Below the pieces are notes generated by a model, which was not told the origin of the DNA, did no database searches, and saw only the letters and a program-made list of their open reading frames with translations. A stretch of 64,000 nucleotides of DNA from Anderseniella sp963759095 (GTDB taxonomy: Bacteria; Pseudomonadota; Alphaproteobacteria; Rhizobiales; Aestuariivirgaceae). Position numbers and translations under genes: made by a program. This document shows positions 9,025-17,832 of this stretch, in pieces. The stretch is from assembly GCA_963759095.1 (NCBI GenBank), contig CAVWYF010000008.1, positions 4,480-68,479 of the forward strand, in the 5' to 3' direction. Every line of letters starts with the position of its first letter. Position 1 is the first letter of the stretch.

Positions 9025-9360
9025 AATCCGTCCTCCCAATCCTGTTGGTGTTTTGGATCTCTCCGGAAAAAATCCATGTTCAACTCAATTGCCCTTAACC
9101 CGACATCTCCCAGATGGGTTTGATTGTCGCCTTGATGCTGGCATGAACCGTTCCATTTTCCAAGTCAATGCCCACCGCAGAAGTTCTATTGACATGAGAA
9201 TAATTCGTTTGAAATATGAGTATTATGCGTTTGTCTTATATTTAAGAGAGTTGTATTTTTCATGCCACGGCTCCGCTGATCATCGTTGCCCGGACGCAAA
9301 TGTTTACGCATGTTCAGGAAAACGAATTGTGGTCGGCAATTCAAAGAAGGAAACACCCTC
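9025..9360. other. Intergenic stretch without a recognised gene
   Basis: This spacer of about 335 bases separates two divergent secreted-protein genes. It is more AT-rich than the flanks around 9190-9260. I see no convincing coding frame, RNA gene or strong terminator in it. It presumably holds the promoters for both neighbours. Confidence 0.5.
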
Positions 9361-9855
9361 ATGAATATCTCTAAAAAAATGAAACGCGCGCTGCTTGGCA
9401 TTACGTTGTCGGCAGCAGTTTTGGTGCCCGCCACCGGGCTTCGGGCTGACACCGGTGGCGTAAACGCCGGCGTACTGACTTGTGTCGTTGACGGCGGCGT
9501 TGGTTTGCTGGTGTTTTCCAGTAAGCAAATGCAATGTGAATTTGCCTCAGTTACCGGTAGAACCGATTTCTACACCGGCAACGTCAAGAAATTTGGTCTG
9601 GATGTCGGCATAACCGGCAAGAGCTACGTGAAGTGGGTGGTGTTTGCGCCAGTCGGCAGGCCACGCGCAGGAGGGCTCGCCGGGACCTATGTTGGTGTGT
9701 CTGGAGAAGCCACAGCAGGCGCTGGCGTTGGTGCCAACGGTCTGGTCGGCGGCTCTGATCGCACCTTCTCCCTGCAACCCTTCAGTGCGTCGATCCAGAC
9801 CGGCCTGAACCTCGCATTGGGCGTTGGCTCAATGACATTGGAAGCTGCAGATTAG
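9361..9855 (+). CDS. DUF992 family secreted protein
   Basis: The 164-residue product starts at the ATG at 9361, with a GAAGGA-type ribosome site, and carries a signal peptide cut near GLRA-DT (about residue 29). The mature part begins AGVLTCVVDGGVG and contains TGNVKKFGLDVGI, GLAGTYVGVSGEATAGAGVGAN and SLQPFSASIQTGLNLALGVG. That is the pattern of DUF992, a small periplasmic family common in Rhizobiales with no assigned function. Two cysteines (in LTCVV and MQCEF) may form a disulfide. The longer frame beginning at 9286 lacks a ribosome site. Confidence 0.82.
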   Translation: MNISKKMKRALLGITLSAAVLVPATGLRADTGGVNAGVLTCVVDGGVGLLVFSSKQMQCEFASVTGRTDFYTGNVKKFGLDVGITGKSYVKWVVFAPVGRPRAGGLAGTYVGVSGEATAGAGVGANGLVGGSDRTFSLQPFSASIQTGLNLALGVGSMTLEAAD

Positions 9856-9889
9856 CTTTCTATGAGTGCTGAATAATCCGTCCTGCTCA

Positions 9890-9947
9890 AGGCCCGGGGA
9901 CTACAGCGGGTGACACAGTGGTTGCCTGGCAAGTAGTCTTCGGGCCT
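9890..9947 (+). promoter_or_regulatory. Large hairpin upstream of mgtE
   Basis: Bases 9890-9904 pair with 9933-9947 in an unbroken 15-base-pair stem (13 Watson-Crick pairs and two adjacent G-T pairs). The loop is 28 bases and itself contains TTGCC/GGCAA. The mgtE ribosome site AGGAGG follows 13 bases later, at 9961. Only a GTTT follows the stem, so it could be a weak terminator for the DUF992 gene or a leader structure controlling mgtE. The pairing is directly visible; the function is inferred. Confidence 0.55.
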
Positions 9948-9973
9948 GTTTGCAATCAGGAGGAGGTGACAAG

Positions 9974-11347
9974 ATGGCCCAGGCGATCCGCGCAGAAGCG
10001 AAAGATTCCGCGTTTGACGAGATCGCTGACCTCGTGGCGACGGGCAACGTGGCCAAAATCGAGAAAAAGCTGGATGCCCTGAACGCCAGCGACACAGCCC
10101 GTATGCTGCTGCTGCTGAACAATGAACAGCAACAACAACTGCTCGAGCTGCTGAACCCGGAAGCCGCCGCCGATATCGTTGAAGAACTGCCGGATGAACA
10201 GGCCGCTGATGTTGTCGAACGCCTGACAGTGGACAGCGCCGCCCACATTCTCGAAGAGATGGATCTCGATCAGAGCGCCGATATCATCAACGAGCTCGAT
10301 GACGACGATGCACAACACATTCTATCGCGGATGAATCCGGAAGATGCTGCAGAGGTTCGCGAACTTGCCTCTTATGACAGCGATACTGCCGGTGGCCTGA
10401 TGTCGCTCGATCTGTTTTCTTTTACGAAAGACGAAACTGTAGGTGCCGTACTGCGCCGCCTCACCGATGAGGAAGAAGACTACGAACGCTATCAGGGGCA
10501 ACATCCCTACATTGTTGACAGTCGGGGCCGTCTGGCAGGCGTCGTTTCACTGCGTGGGCTACTGACCGCTAAGCGGTCCGCCGCCTTGTCGCAAATCATG
10601 GTCAAGGCATCATCGGTGACGACAGGCGCGACATTGAGCGAATTGGAAGATATTTTTGACGACAGCAATTTTCTCGGTGTTCCGGTTGTCGGGCGTTACC
10701 GCAAGCTGATCGGCGTGGTGTCGCGTCAGTCTATTACCGATGCCAGCCTCGAACGTTCGGAGCTTGACGCCCTGAAATCAAAAGGTGTGGTCGGCGACGA
10801 ATTGCGCTCAATGCCGACCTGGTTCAGGGCGAAACGGCGCCTTTCCTGGCTCACTATCAATATCGGTCTGAACATCGTCGCCGCCAGCGTCATCGCGTTT
10901 TACGAAGACACCCTTGCTGCCGTCATTGCGTTGGCAGTGTTCCTGCCGATTGTCTCCGACATGTCAGGCTGCACCGGCAATCAGGCCGTTGCCGTGTCAA
11001 TGCGAGAACTGACATTGGGCGTTGCCCGGCCAACCGATATAGTGCGGGTATGGTTCAAGGAAATCTCGGTAGGACTTATAAATGGCAGCGCGCTTGGCAT
11101 CCTGCTTGGCTGTGCCGCATGGGCCTGGAAAGGCAATCCCTGGATCGGTCTGGTTGTCGGCCTGGCGCTGGCCCTCAACACGCTGGTTGCTGTCTCCATC
11201 GGCGGGTTGGTGCCACTTGTCATGAAGCGGTTCAACATCGATCCTGCAGTTGCCTCCGGACCCATGCTAACAACCGCGACAGACATGTGCGGTTTCTTTC
11301 TGGTGCTGAGTCTGGCAACGTCCATGTTGCCGCTGCTCACGGGATAA
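9974..11347 (+). CDS. mgtE: Magnesium transporter MgtE
   Basis: The product of about 457 residues has the MgtE layout. An N-terminal superhelical domain with repeated short motifs (AADIVEELPDEQAADVVERL, LDQSADIINELDDDDAQHIL) covers about residues 15-120. A CBS-domain pair follows (about 125-245), and then five membrane helices with the selectivity-region sequences SDMSGCTGNQA and TDMCGFF. MgtE is a Mg2+ channel gated by Mg2+ bound between the N and CBS domains. The start at 9974 has a perfect AGGAGG seven bases upstream; an earlier in-frame ATG at 9950 lacks one. The SLC13-type gene follows after five bases. Confidence 0.95.
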   Translation: MAQAIRAEAKDSAFDEIADLVATGNVAKIEKKLDALNASDTARMLLLLNNEQQQQLLELLNPEAAADIVEELPDEQAADVVERLTVDSAAHILEEMDLDQSADIINELDDDDAQHILSRMNPEDAAEVRELASYDSDTAGGLMSLDLFSFTKDETVGAVLRRLTDEEEDYERYQGQHPYIVDSRGRLAGVVSLRGLLTAKRSAALSQIMVKASSVTTGATLSELEDIFDDSNFLGVPVVGRYRKLIGVVSRQSITDASLERSELDALKSKGVVGDELRSMPTWFRAKRRLSWLTINIGLNIVAASVIAFYEDTLAAVIALAVFLPIVSDMSGCTGNQAVAVSMRELTLGVARPTDIVRVWFKEISVGLINGSALGILLGCAAWAWKGNPWIGLVVGLALALNTLVAVSIGGLVPLVMKRFNIDPAVASGPMLTTATDMCGFFLVLSLATSMLPLLTG

Positions 11348-11352
11348 ACTGA

Positions 11353-13137
11353 ATGACACTCGATCAGACAATTGTCTTCTGCATCATCCTGTTTGCCATG
11401 GTGATGTTCATCTGGAACCGTATCCGCTACGACGTGGTTGGCCTTATGGCGCTACTGGCTGCGGTGTTTTCCGGAGTTGTACCTTCCGATCATGCTTTCG
11501 CCGGCTTCGGGCATCCAGCGGTGATTACTGTTGCTGCCGTGCTGGTGATCTCCAAGGCACTGCAGAACAGTGGGCTGGTTGACCAGCTTGTCGCTTTGCT
11601 GGCCGGTTCACGCGGATCCCCGACATTGCAGGTCGCAGCCGGCAGCACCATCGCAGCGGCGCTGTCCACGGTGATGAACAATGTTGGTGCCCTGGCCCTG
11701 ATGCTGCCGGTGGCTTTGCGAAACGCTCACGAAGCAGGCAGGTCGCCTTCCATCGTGTTGATTCCGTTGTCATTTGCCAGCCTGTTGGGCGGTTTGGTTA
11801 CGCTTATCGGGACACCGCCGAACATTGTCATTTCAGGTTATCGGGAGAGCCAGATCGGTAAGCCTTTTGCCATGTTCGACTTTGCTCCGGTGGGCCTTGC
11901 AGTTGCGGTTGCCGGGCTTGTGTACCTGATCACCATAGGTTGGCGACTGTTGCCTGAGCGGATTTTGATCGAAGATGATGACAATGACCAGTTTCATGTC
12001 GAACGTTACACGCTTGAGTCGAACGTTCCAGCCGCGTCGCCGCTCGTTGGCATGCGGGTTCGTGAGCTTGAAGTGATGTTCGAGCGTGAGGTCTCCGTTC
12101 TTGCCATTATCCGCAAGGGTATTCGACGCCTGGCGCCGCGCGCCATCGAGAAGGTACGCGCTGATGACATACTCATATTGCAAGGCGATCCGGCCCTGAT
12201 TGCGCCGTTGGCCGACGATGTACAGCTTGGCGCACTGGGCCATCAGGTCGAGGGTGATAAGGAGCTGATGTCGGAAGACGTTGAGGTCATAGAAGCCATT
12301 GTTTTGCCCAACTCGCCAATTGAAGGCAAATCCATGCGGCAATACCGTATTCATGACAGGCTCGGCATCAATTTGCTGGCCGTTGCACGCCAAGGCCGCC
12401 AGCCCACCGCAAGATTGAAAAACATCCGCTTCAAGACCGGCGACGTGCTCCTGTTCCAGGGTGAAACGGCAATTATGGCTGAGGCCTTGAAAACGCTGGG
12501 CTGTCTGAGGTTGGCTGACCGGGTGATCAGCGAACCTGTCACAGCAAGCAATATCTGGATGCCAACAGGAATTTTTGCCGGCGCAATCGCCGCTGCTGCC
12601 TTCGGCTTGATCAGCGTGCCGATTGCATTTGTGGGTGCTGTTCTGCTCCTGGTGCTGAGCAATACGATTTCATTGAATGAAGTGTATGCCAGTATTGAAT
12701 GGCCGGTGATTTTGCTGCTGGCAACACTGATCCCCGTTGGTGAAGCCCTGCAGACCACTGGCGGCACCAGTCTGATCGCGGATTCACTGCTGAGCGCCAC
12801 CAATGGCATGCCCATGTGGACTATCGTGGCCATGATATTAGTGGTTTCGATGTGGATGTCCGACTTTGTCCACAACACACCGACAGCTATCCTGATGGCT
12901 CCGATTGCGATGGGGATCGCCTCGGGATTGAATGCAAACCCCGATACGTTCCTGATGGCCGTTGCAGTGGGCGCGGCTTCGCCCTACCTGACACCGATTG
13001 GGCATCAGTCCAACACGCTGGTGATGGGACCCGGTGGTTACAAGTTTCAGGACTATGCCCTGGTGGGCCTGCCGCTCCAGGTCGTGATTGCCCTGGTCGG
13101 AGTGCCGATGATCCTGTGGGTCTGGCCGCCGGTGTAA
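11353..13137 (+). CDS. SLC13-family permease with two TrkA-C (RCK_C) domains
   Basis: The 594-residue protein has an N-terminal block of about five membrane helices, containing NNVGALALMLPVA and the GTPPNIVISGYR signature. Two TrkA-C ligand-binding domains follow at about residues 210-285 and 300-375, and then a second helix block with HNTPTAILMAP. This is the arrangement of the CitT/ArsB-like SLC13 carriers related to the SAC1/SLT sulfate carriers. The substrate is an anion, possibly sulfate or a dicarboxylate; sequence alone cannot choose. It is separated from mgtE by five bases and is followed by a strong terminator, so the two genes form one transcription unit. Confidence 0.88.
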   Translation: MTLDQTIVFCIILFAMVMFIWNRIRYDVVGLMALLAAVFSGVVPSDHAFAGFGHPAVITVAAVLVISKALQNSGLVDQLVALLAGSRGSPTLQVAAGSTIAAALSTVMNNVGALALMLPVALRNAHEAGRSPSIVLIPLSFASLLGGLVTLIGTPPNIVISGYRESQIGKPFAMFDFAPVGLAVAVAGLVYLITIGWRLLPERILIEDDDNDQFHVERYTLESNVPAASPLVGMRVRELEVMFEREVSVLAIIRKGIRRLAPRAIEKVRADDILILQGDPALIAPLADDVQLGALGHQVEGDKELMSEDVEVIEAIVLPNSPIEGKSMRQYRIHDRLGINLLAVARQGRQPTARLKNIRFKTGDVLLFQGETAIMAEALKTLGCLRLADRVISEPVTASNIWMPTGIFAGAIAAAAFGLISVPIAFVGAVLLLVLSNTISLNEVYASIEWPVILLLATLIPVGEALQTTGGTSLIADSLLSATNGMPMWTIVAMILVVSMWMSDFVHNTPTAILMAPIAMGIASGLNANPDTFLMAVAVGAASPYLTPIGHQSNTLVMGPGGYKFQDYALVGLPLQVVIALVGVPMILWVWPPV

Positions 13138-13173
13138 CCGTCATGGGCGTGCGCTACCCAAGGTGAGTTTTCC

Positions 13174-13214
13174 AAGCCTGGGCCCCGGCAAAATTTGAGC
13201 AGGGGTCCAGGCTT
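13174..13214. terminator. Strong hairpin terminator between convergent genes
   Basis: Bases 13174-13186 pair with 13202-13214 in a 13-base-pair stem with one G-T pair and a 15-base loop. TTTGT follows on the plus strand. It lies between the end of the SLC13-type gene and the end of the convergent OmpA-domain gene, so it probably stops plus-strand transcription and may act in both directions. Confidence 0.8.
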
Positions 13215-13231
13215 TGTCACGTGTCGTGTCC

Positions 13232-15160
13232 CTAGTTGCGGTTGGCCAGCAGCGGCGTGATCCGGCGCAGGGTCACCCTGCGGTTTTCCGCTTCAGCTTC
13301 CTGGGTTGGTATCTTCAGATACGCCTCGCCGCGCCCGACAGTGGACAGGTTGTCTTCGCCGATTTCGAAGTATTCCAGCAGTGCCTGTTTGACTGCCTCG
13401 GCTCTTTCGGTCGACAGCGCCCGATTTGCCTCGCTGCCGCCAACGGCGTCGGTATGTCCTTCGATCAGGTAAACTTCATTTGGATTGCTGGCGACAATCC
13501 GTTCGATAATGGCGCCAATCCGGTCCAGTTTTGGAACTTCTTCGGTGCGCAGGAAACCTTCACCGAAACCAAACCGGATGGTGTCAACTTCGATACCGGG
13601 AACTGAATAGCGAAGCCTGGGTTGCTCCGCAAAATCTTCAATGCGGTAGCGTGCCTCTACCTCGACCAGCGGCGGCGAGACCAGCCAGTCCTCCAGTTCC
13701 TCGTCATAGGCTTCAGCTGCTGTAATGGTCGGGCGCGATGCAATCAGAACCCCGGCGACCAGGCCCACACCGGCACCTATGGCAATGGCCTCTCCCGTGC
13801 TCAAGCCCTTCTTGCGCCGCTTGCGTCTGTCTACAAGGCGTTGGCTGAGTTCGTCACGGTCTTCTTCAAGCCGCGCCCTGATCTGGCTCTGTTCGTCGCC
13901 GGACAAGTCCTTCAGCGTGAGCGCGCGCCGGTTGGCGTCAATACGGCGTTCCAGTGCATTGGTTGTCAGGTCGCTGGCCGGACGGTTGTCTCCGATCAGG
14001 TCGCCAACTGTCATCTTGCCTGCCTTGGCCTCGGGCAGATCATTGGACTTTCCTGAGTCGCCAGGATCAACAGCGGCAGTCCGTTCCGGATTCTGCTTGG
14101 CCGCGACCCTCTGGCGGATCTCTGCAGTGTCTGTGGTCAGGTTGGCACGCAACTGTTCGGTAGACGCATCGGAGAGGCCTTCGGCCGCCAGGACACCACG
14201 CGTCTGCTTGATGCGTTGGCGCAGTGCCTTGTCGTCCAGTTCTGTTGCCGGACGGTTGTCTGCAGTAATCTTTGCAGCTTCCGCATCGGCAGCACCTGCC
14301 TGCACGGTTACACCAGTGGCCGCAGCAATACGGGCGTTCAGTTCTGACTTGTCAGCTTCTGCCTTGGCTTCCAGACGCTTCTTCTGTTTCGGCTTGGCTG
14401 CGTCACCGCCCGCCACTTCTTCGGCTGCCTGGATGCGCTGGCGCAGTTCGGTATCTGTCAGTTCGGCCGGCGGGCGCTCGTCGCCAAGGACGGATTTGAC
14501 CGTAGCTTCAGGCTTGGCGTCCTCGGCAGGCTGAGCCTGCTGCTGAGCCGGTTCATCGGTTTGCGGTTTTGCCGCATTGTTCTTGGCTGGATCGGTGGCT
14601 TTTGGAGTCGGTGATGCCTCCTGTTTGGCGGGGTCTGTTTCAGGCGCAGGTGCAGCTTCCTGCTTTGCCGGGTCAGTTTCAGGTGCGGGCGCAGCTTCCT
14701 TGGCAGCAGGCTGCTCGTCTTCCACCTTTTGCTTTTTGGCTTTTTTCTTCTTAGCCGGTTTTGCTTCTTCGTCCTTCACAGCATCAGGTGCCGCGGCAGC
14801 GTCACTTTTCGCTGGTTCGGTTTCCGGTGCAGGGGCAGCTTCCTGCGTCGCTGGTTCGGTTTCTGGTGCAGGGGCAGCTTCCTGCGTCGCTGGTTCGGCT
14901 TCTGATGCAGGCGCAGCTTCCTGTGGAGCAGGCTGTTCGTCTTCGGTTTTTTGCTTTTTGGCTTTTTTCTTCTTGCCCTGTTGCTCTTCGTCTTCCTTCA
15001 CAGCTTCAGGTGCCGGTGCATCCTGTTTGGTGCCTTCTTCGGTTGCCGGCTGGGCCTGCTCCTGGGTCGGCTCAGTGGCGGTGGTTTGAGCCCAGACTGT
15101 CGTCATGGACGACACGGTGATGGCCAGTGCCATCAGGCTGACGGAATATTTATTCTTCAT
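13232..15160 (-). CDS. OmpA-domain envelope protein with Lys/Ala/Pro-rich repeats
   Basis: The 642-residue protein has a signal peptide cut after WAQ (near residue 25). A region of about 200 residues rich in Ala, Pro, Glu and Lys follows, with two copies of a block containing KKKKAKKQK and several 13-residue units of the type QEAAPAPETEPAT. Next come three helical repeats starting (D/E)xRPxxxLxxxxLxxRI, a Gly/Ala-rich hydrophobic segment at about 455-477, and a C-terminal OmpA peptidoglycan-binding domain (LIEGHTDAVGG, LSTERAEAVKQALL, NRRVTLRRI). It probably links the envelope to peptidoglycan, the basic Pro/Ala region spanning the periplasm. It is monocistronic and convergent with the SLC13-type gene. 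Confidence 0.85.
   Translation of the reverse strand: MKNKYSVSLMALAITVSSMTTVWAQTTATEPTQEQAQPATEEGTKQDAPAPEAVKEDEEQQGKKKKAKKQKTEDEQPAPQEAAPASEAEPATQEAAPAPETEPATQEAAPAPETEPAKSDAAAAPDAVKDEEAKPAKKKKAKKQKVEDEQPAAKEAAPAPETDPAKQEAAPAPETDPAKQEASPTPKATDPAKNNAAKPQTDEPAQQQAQPAEDAKPEATVKSVLGDERPPAELTDTELRQRIQAAEEVAGGDAAKPKQKKRLEAKAEADKSELNARIAAATGVTVQAGAADAEAAKITADNRPATELDDKALRQRIKQTRGVLAAEGLSDASTEQLRANLTTDTAEIRQRVAAKQNPERTAAVDPGDSGKSNDLPEAKAGKMTVGDLIGDNRPASDLTTNALERRIDANRRALTLKDLSGDEQSQIRARLEEDRDELSQRLVDRRKRRKKGLSTGEAIAIGAGVGLVAGVLIASRPTITAAEAYDEELEDWLVSPPLVEVEARYRIEDFAEQPRLRYSVPGIEVDTIRFGFGEGFLRTEEVPKLDRIGAIIERIVASNPNEVYLIEGHTDAVGGSEANRALSTERAEAVKQALLEYFEIGEDNLSTVGRGEAYLKIPTQEAEAENRRVTLRRITPLLANRN
14811..14927 (-). 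repeat. Three tandem 39-bp repeats inside the OmpA-domain gene
   Basis: Units at 14811-14849, 14850-14888 and 14889-14927 are near-identical in-frame 39-bp repeats coding for 13 residues of the form QEAAPAPETEPAT. Two more diverged copies lie near 14615-14700. Copy number could change by slippage without breaking the frame. Confidence 0.85.
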
Positions 15161-15733
15161 GATTGTTTCCTCTATAGACGGCTTGAAAGCCGCCAGATGC
15201 GAAATCCGGATGCCCGGTATTCAAGTCAACGCTCGTGCTCGTTTGTGGTTCCATCTGGTATCCGACGTGGTGATGGCTTGTCTCCTGGTCTCGAGACTGC
15301 CGGTGTTCACTTCAAACCCGGAAACAGAGTAGATTCACTGCGTTGTCCTGCTTTCTCCTCAGTTTATGCCCATCTCTCGTCTTCAGATGCATGCGAACTG
15401 CGGCCCCAATATGGTTATTAAGGCTTCGTCATTGGGCGGACATCCCGTGGGATGGCCGGTATCCCATGCACTTACGGGCAGACCCAACTCAATTTACTCA
15501 ACAAGGATCTGCCCGCAGGCAGCCACAAACACGGCGGATTGTGCCGGATGGTCGCCAAATCACCCGGTTGAGCAGTTGGGGGGAGACGCTCGTCCAGGAT
15601 CAAGGGGGTATGACAGCCTTCCTGTTGTGACATTGGCTGAAAATGGAGGTGCAGAACACATTTTACAAATGAATATTAAGCATGGTTTAGATGATTATTG
15701 CTTATATCATTCAATTCCCGTTTCCCAAATCAC
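15161..15733. other. 573-bp intergenic region without a recognised gene
   Basis: This stretch upstream of the OmpA-domain gene and downstream of the LysR gene has no convincing coding frame on either strand. The only structure I noted is the perfect 14-base palindrome CATCCC-GT-GGGATG at 15441-15454 with a partial second copy (GGTATCCC) nearby. The left end must carry the promoter of the OmpA-domain gene. Confidence 0.5.
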
Positions 15734-16645
15734 TCACAAAATTGTGCGGACCTGCGCAACATCAGCGCCGTCTTCTTCCAGAATAACTTCCTGCTCGTTG
15801 TCGACCTGCTTGCTCACATTGCGCAGGGCCTCGAGACAGCGTTCCATAAGGGCGGGGTTTTTTTCGCTGTTCCAGATGACATAGGCGGGAAACGGAAACA
15901 CGGGTGCATTGGCCACGATGTATAGCTGTCCGGCATCGATATGCTGCTTGACCAGCCGGGTCGGAAAGTAACCGGCCCGTTTTTGATCAATAATGAAGTT
16001 GAGTGCCAGGGGGCCGAGTGCCAGGCTGGTGCGGGCCATGTCAAAACGAGGGAAATGGAAAGCGTGCGCCGTGGCAAACTCCGGGCCCCAGTCCATGAAG
16101 ACGTAGTTCTCGTCCAGATCGCAGCTGTAATTCGGATCGGTAGAGACCAGTATGAGGTCTTCCTTCAGCAATTCTTCGACCCTCAGCCCGGGACGCATTT
16201 GCGGCGTATACATGACAGACACATCGACGGTTCCCTGGATCATCAGGCGCATCAGCCGCTCCGGCATGCCGACCTCGGCGCGAAACGCCGTTGTCTGCTC
16301 ATGCCGTTCCAGCACCCGCAGCCAGCGCCCGCCCAACCGCGGCCACAGGCTGTACTGACACCCGATGGACAGAAGATCCGAATAGCCTTCCGGCAGGGCG
16401 ATCTGATACTTGGCTTCTTCCCATACCTTCAGAAGCGATCTTGCGAAGCGCTCAAACTGTTCACCTGCCGGGGTCAGCTCGATACCGGCTTTGGATCTTG
16501 TGAACAGCTTCTGGCCAAGCTCCTCTTCGAGCCGCTTGACCCTGAGACTGACGGCGGACTGGGTGACATACACCCGGTCTGCTGCTTCGAGGAAACTGCC
16601 TGCTGAAATTATCTCCAGAAACGTCCTGATTAGATGAAGATCCAT
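15734..16645 (-). CDS. LysR-type transcriptional regulator
   Basis: The 303-residue product starts at the ATG at 16645 (MDLHLIRTFLEI). It shows a LysR winged helix-turn-helix in residues 1-60 (FLEAADRVYVTQSAVSLRVKRLEEELGQKLF) and a substrate-binding-like effector domain behind it. An upstream extension to 16717 lacks the family N-terminus. It is transcribed away from the nitrilase-fold gene across a spacer of about 120 bases, the classic position for a LysR protein that controls the divergent genes. By inference it regulates the 16.7-23.1 kb gene set in response to a pathway metabolite. Confidence 0.9.
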   Translation of the reverse strand: MDLHLIRTFLEIISAGSFLEAADRVYVTQSAVSLRVKRLEEELGQKLFTRSKAGIELTPAGEQFERFARSLLKVWEEAKYQIALPEGYSDLLSIGCQYSLWPRLGGRWLRVLERHEQTTAFRAEVGMPERLMRLMIQGTVDVSVMYTPQMRPGLRVEELLKEDLILVSTDPNYSCDLDENYVFMDWGPEFATAHAFHFPRFDMARTSLALGPLALNFIIDQKRAGYFPTRLVKQHIDAGQLYIVANAPVFPFPAYVIWNSEKNPALMERCLEALRNVSKQVDNEQEVILEEDGADVAQVRTIL

Positions 16646-16680
16646 AACAATTGCACCTTGTTGGGCCAGTATGGCGTCAC

Positions 16681-16712
16681 TTGTGTGAATTCTAACAAGC
16701 ACTATGTATAAT
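16681..16712 (+). promoter_or_regulatory. Possible promoter for the nitrilase-decarboxylase gene set
   Basis: TATAAT at 16707-16712 matches a sigma-70 -10 box exactly and lies 53 bases before the ATG at 16765. The nearest -35-like sequence, TTGTGT at 16681, is 20 bases away, which is too far for a strong promoter. That fits a gene set needing the divergent LysR activator. Assignment is by motif only. Confidence 0.35.
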
Positions 16713-16764
16713 TGCATTTTCCGCTATAAGCGTGTTGAAATTGATTCTTGGAGAACATGAACTC

Positions 16765-17742
16765 ATGACGCCTTTTGCCATTGCGGGCATTCAGATGCAT
16801 GTCGCTGCTTTGCACTCGAATGTCGAGGGCATGCGCCAGCGGCTGGATATTGTGATGGCCCGGTTTCCATGGACGCAGATGGTCTTGTTCAGCGAACTTG
16901 CCCAGCACGGCCCGCTGCACCGGTTTGCACAGCCTTATGACAATGAGGCCATCAAGCAGTTCTGCGAGGACGCGCGCCGTCACAAGGTATGGCTGATCCC
17001 GGGGTCGTTCTTTGAACAGGCCGCCGACGGCAAGGTCTATAACACGTCTGTGGTCATCAATCCGCAAGGCGAGATCGTCACGTCTTACCGCAAGATGTTC
17101 CCGTTCAGGCCTTATGAGGTGGATGTGGAAGCCGGCAGTGAGTTCTGTGTGTTTGATGTGCCTGATGTGGGCCGGTTCGGTTTGTCCATCTGCTATGATA
17201 TCTGGTTTCCGGAAACCACGCGCCAACTGACCAGCATGGGCGCGGAAGTGTTGCTGCATCCTGTATTGACAGGCACGACAGACCGGGACGCGGAACTTGC
17301 CATTGCACGTTCCACCGCGGCGCAGTTCCAATGCTATGTCGTTGATGTGAACGGATTGGCCGCCGGCGGGGTCGGCAGATCGTGTGTCATCGATCCGTCC
17401 GCGAACATCATGTACCAGGCCGCCGGCCAGGAGGAAATGTTCCCGATCGAGATAGACCTTGACCAGGTGCGCCGGCAACGCGAGACTGGCATGCGGGGAC
17501 TTGGCCAGGTGCTGAAGAGTTTCCGTGACCGGCCGGTGGATTTTCCGGTCTATGACCGCACTTCAGGTACCGATGCCTACCTCAAGACGCTGGGTCCGCT
17601 GGCGATGCCGACACAAGGATCTGCGGCAGGATTGACGCAATCCCCCCAGCCGATCGGGGAAGCGGACGTCGTCGATATAAATAAAGAAGCACCGGAACCG
17701 GACAGTATTGCCGATATCCGCTCAAAACTAGCGAGTGTCTGA
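16765..17742 (+). CDS. Nitrilase-superfamily (carbon-nitrogen) hydrolase
   Basis: The 325-residue protein has the complete nitrilase-fold triad: Glu44 in LFSELAQHG, Lys110 in YRKMFPFRPYE and Cys143 in SICYDIWFPE. The superfamily hydrolyses or condenses non-peptide C-N bonds such as amides, N-carbamoyl groups and nitriles. The start at 16765 gives the usual N-terminus (FAIAGIQMHV); a GTG at 16732 is the alternative. The last 50 or so residues (after DYP-like region ending YDRTSGTDAYLKTLG) form a Gln/Pro/Asp-rich tail beyond the core. It is the first of four co-directional genes ahead of a decarboxylase, an ATP-grasp enzyme and a C45 acyltransferase-like enzyme. Its substrate is unknown but is presumably an amide made or used by that pathway. 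Confidence 0.87.
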   Translation: MTPFAIAGIQMHVAALHSNVEGMRQRLDIVMARFPWTQMVLFSELAQHGPLHRFAQPYDNEAIKQFCEDARRHKVWLIPGSFFEQAADGKVYNTSVVINPQGEIVTSYRKMFPFRPYEVDVEAGSEFCVFDVPDVGRFGLSICYDIWFPETTRQLTSMGAEVLLHPVLTGTTDRDAELAIARSTAAQFQCYVVDVNGLAAGGVGRSCVIDPSANIMYQAAGQEEMFPIEIDLDQVRRQRETGMRGLGQVLKSFRDRPVDFPVYDRTSGTDAYLKTLGPLAMPTQGSAAGLTQSPQPIGEADVVDINKEAPEPDSIADIRSKLASV

Positions 17743-17832
17743 AAGTAATTTAACCGTCTTGATTGCCAGACATGGCACAACGCCAGGATTGCTGATTTAC
17801 TCGCCTAACTAAAGTCGGGGAGTTTAGTGTCA

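Noticed and set aside
13725..14534. A 269-codon Ser/Ala-rich plus-strand frame
   Set aside because: It is the complement of the repeat-rich, low-complexity part of the OmpA-domain gene.
14811..14927. Regularly spaced 39-bp repeats as a CRISPR array
   Set aside because: The units are directly adjacent with no spacers and are in frame within a coding region.
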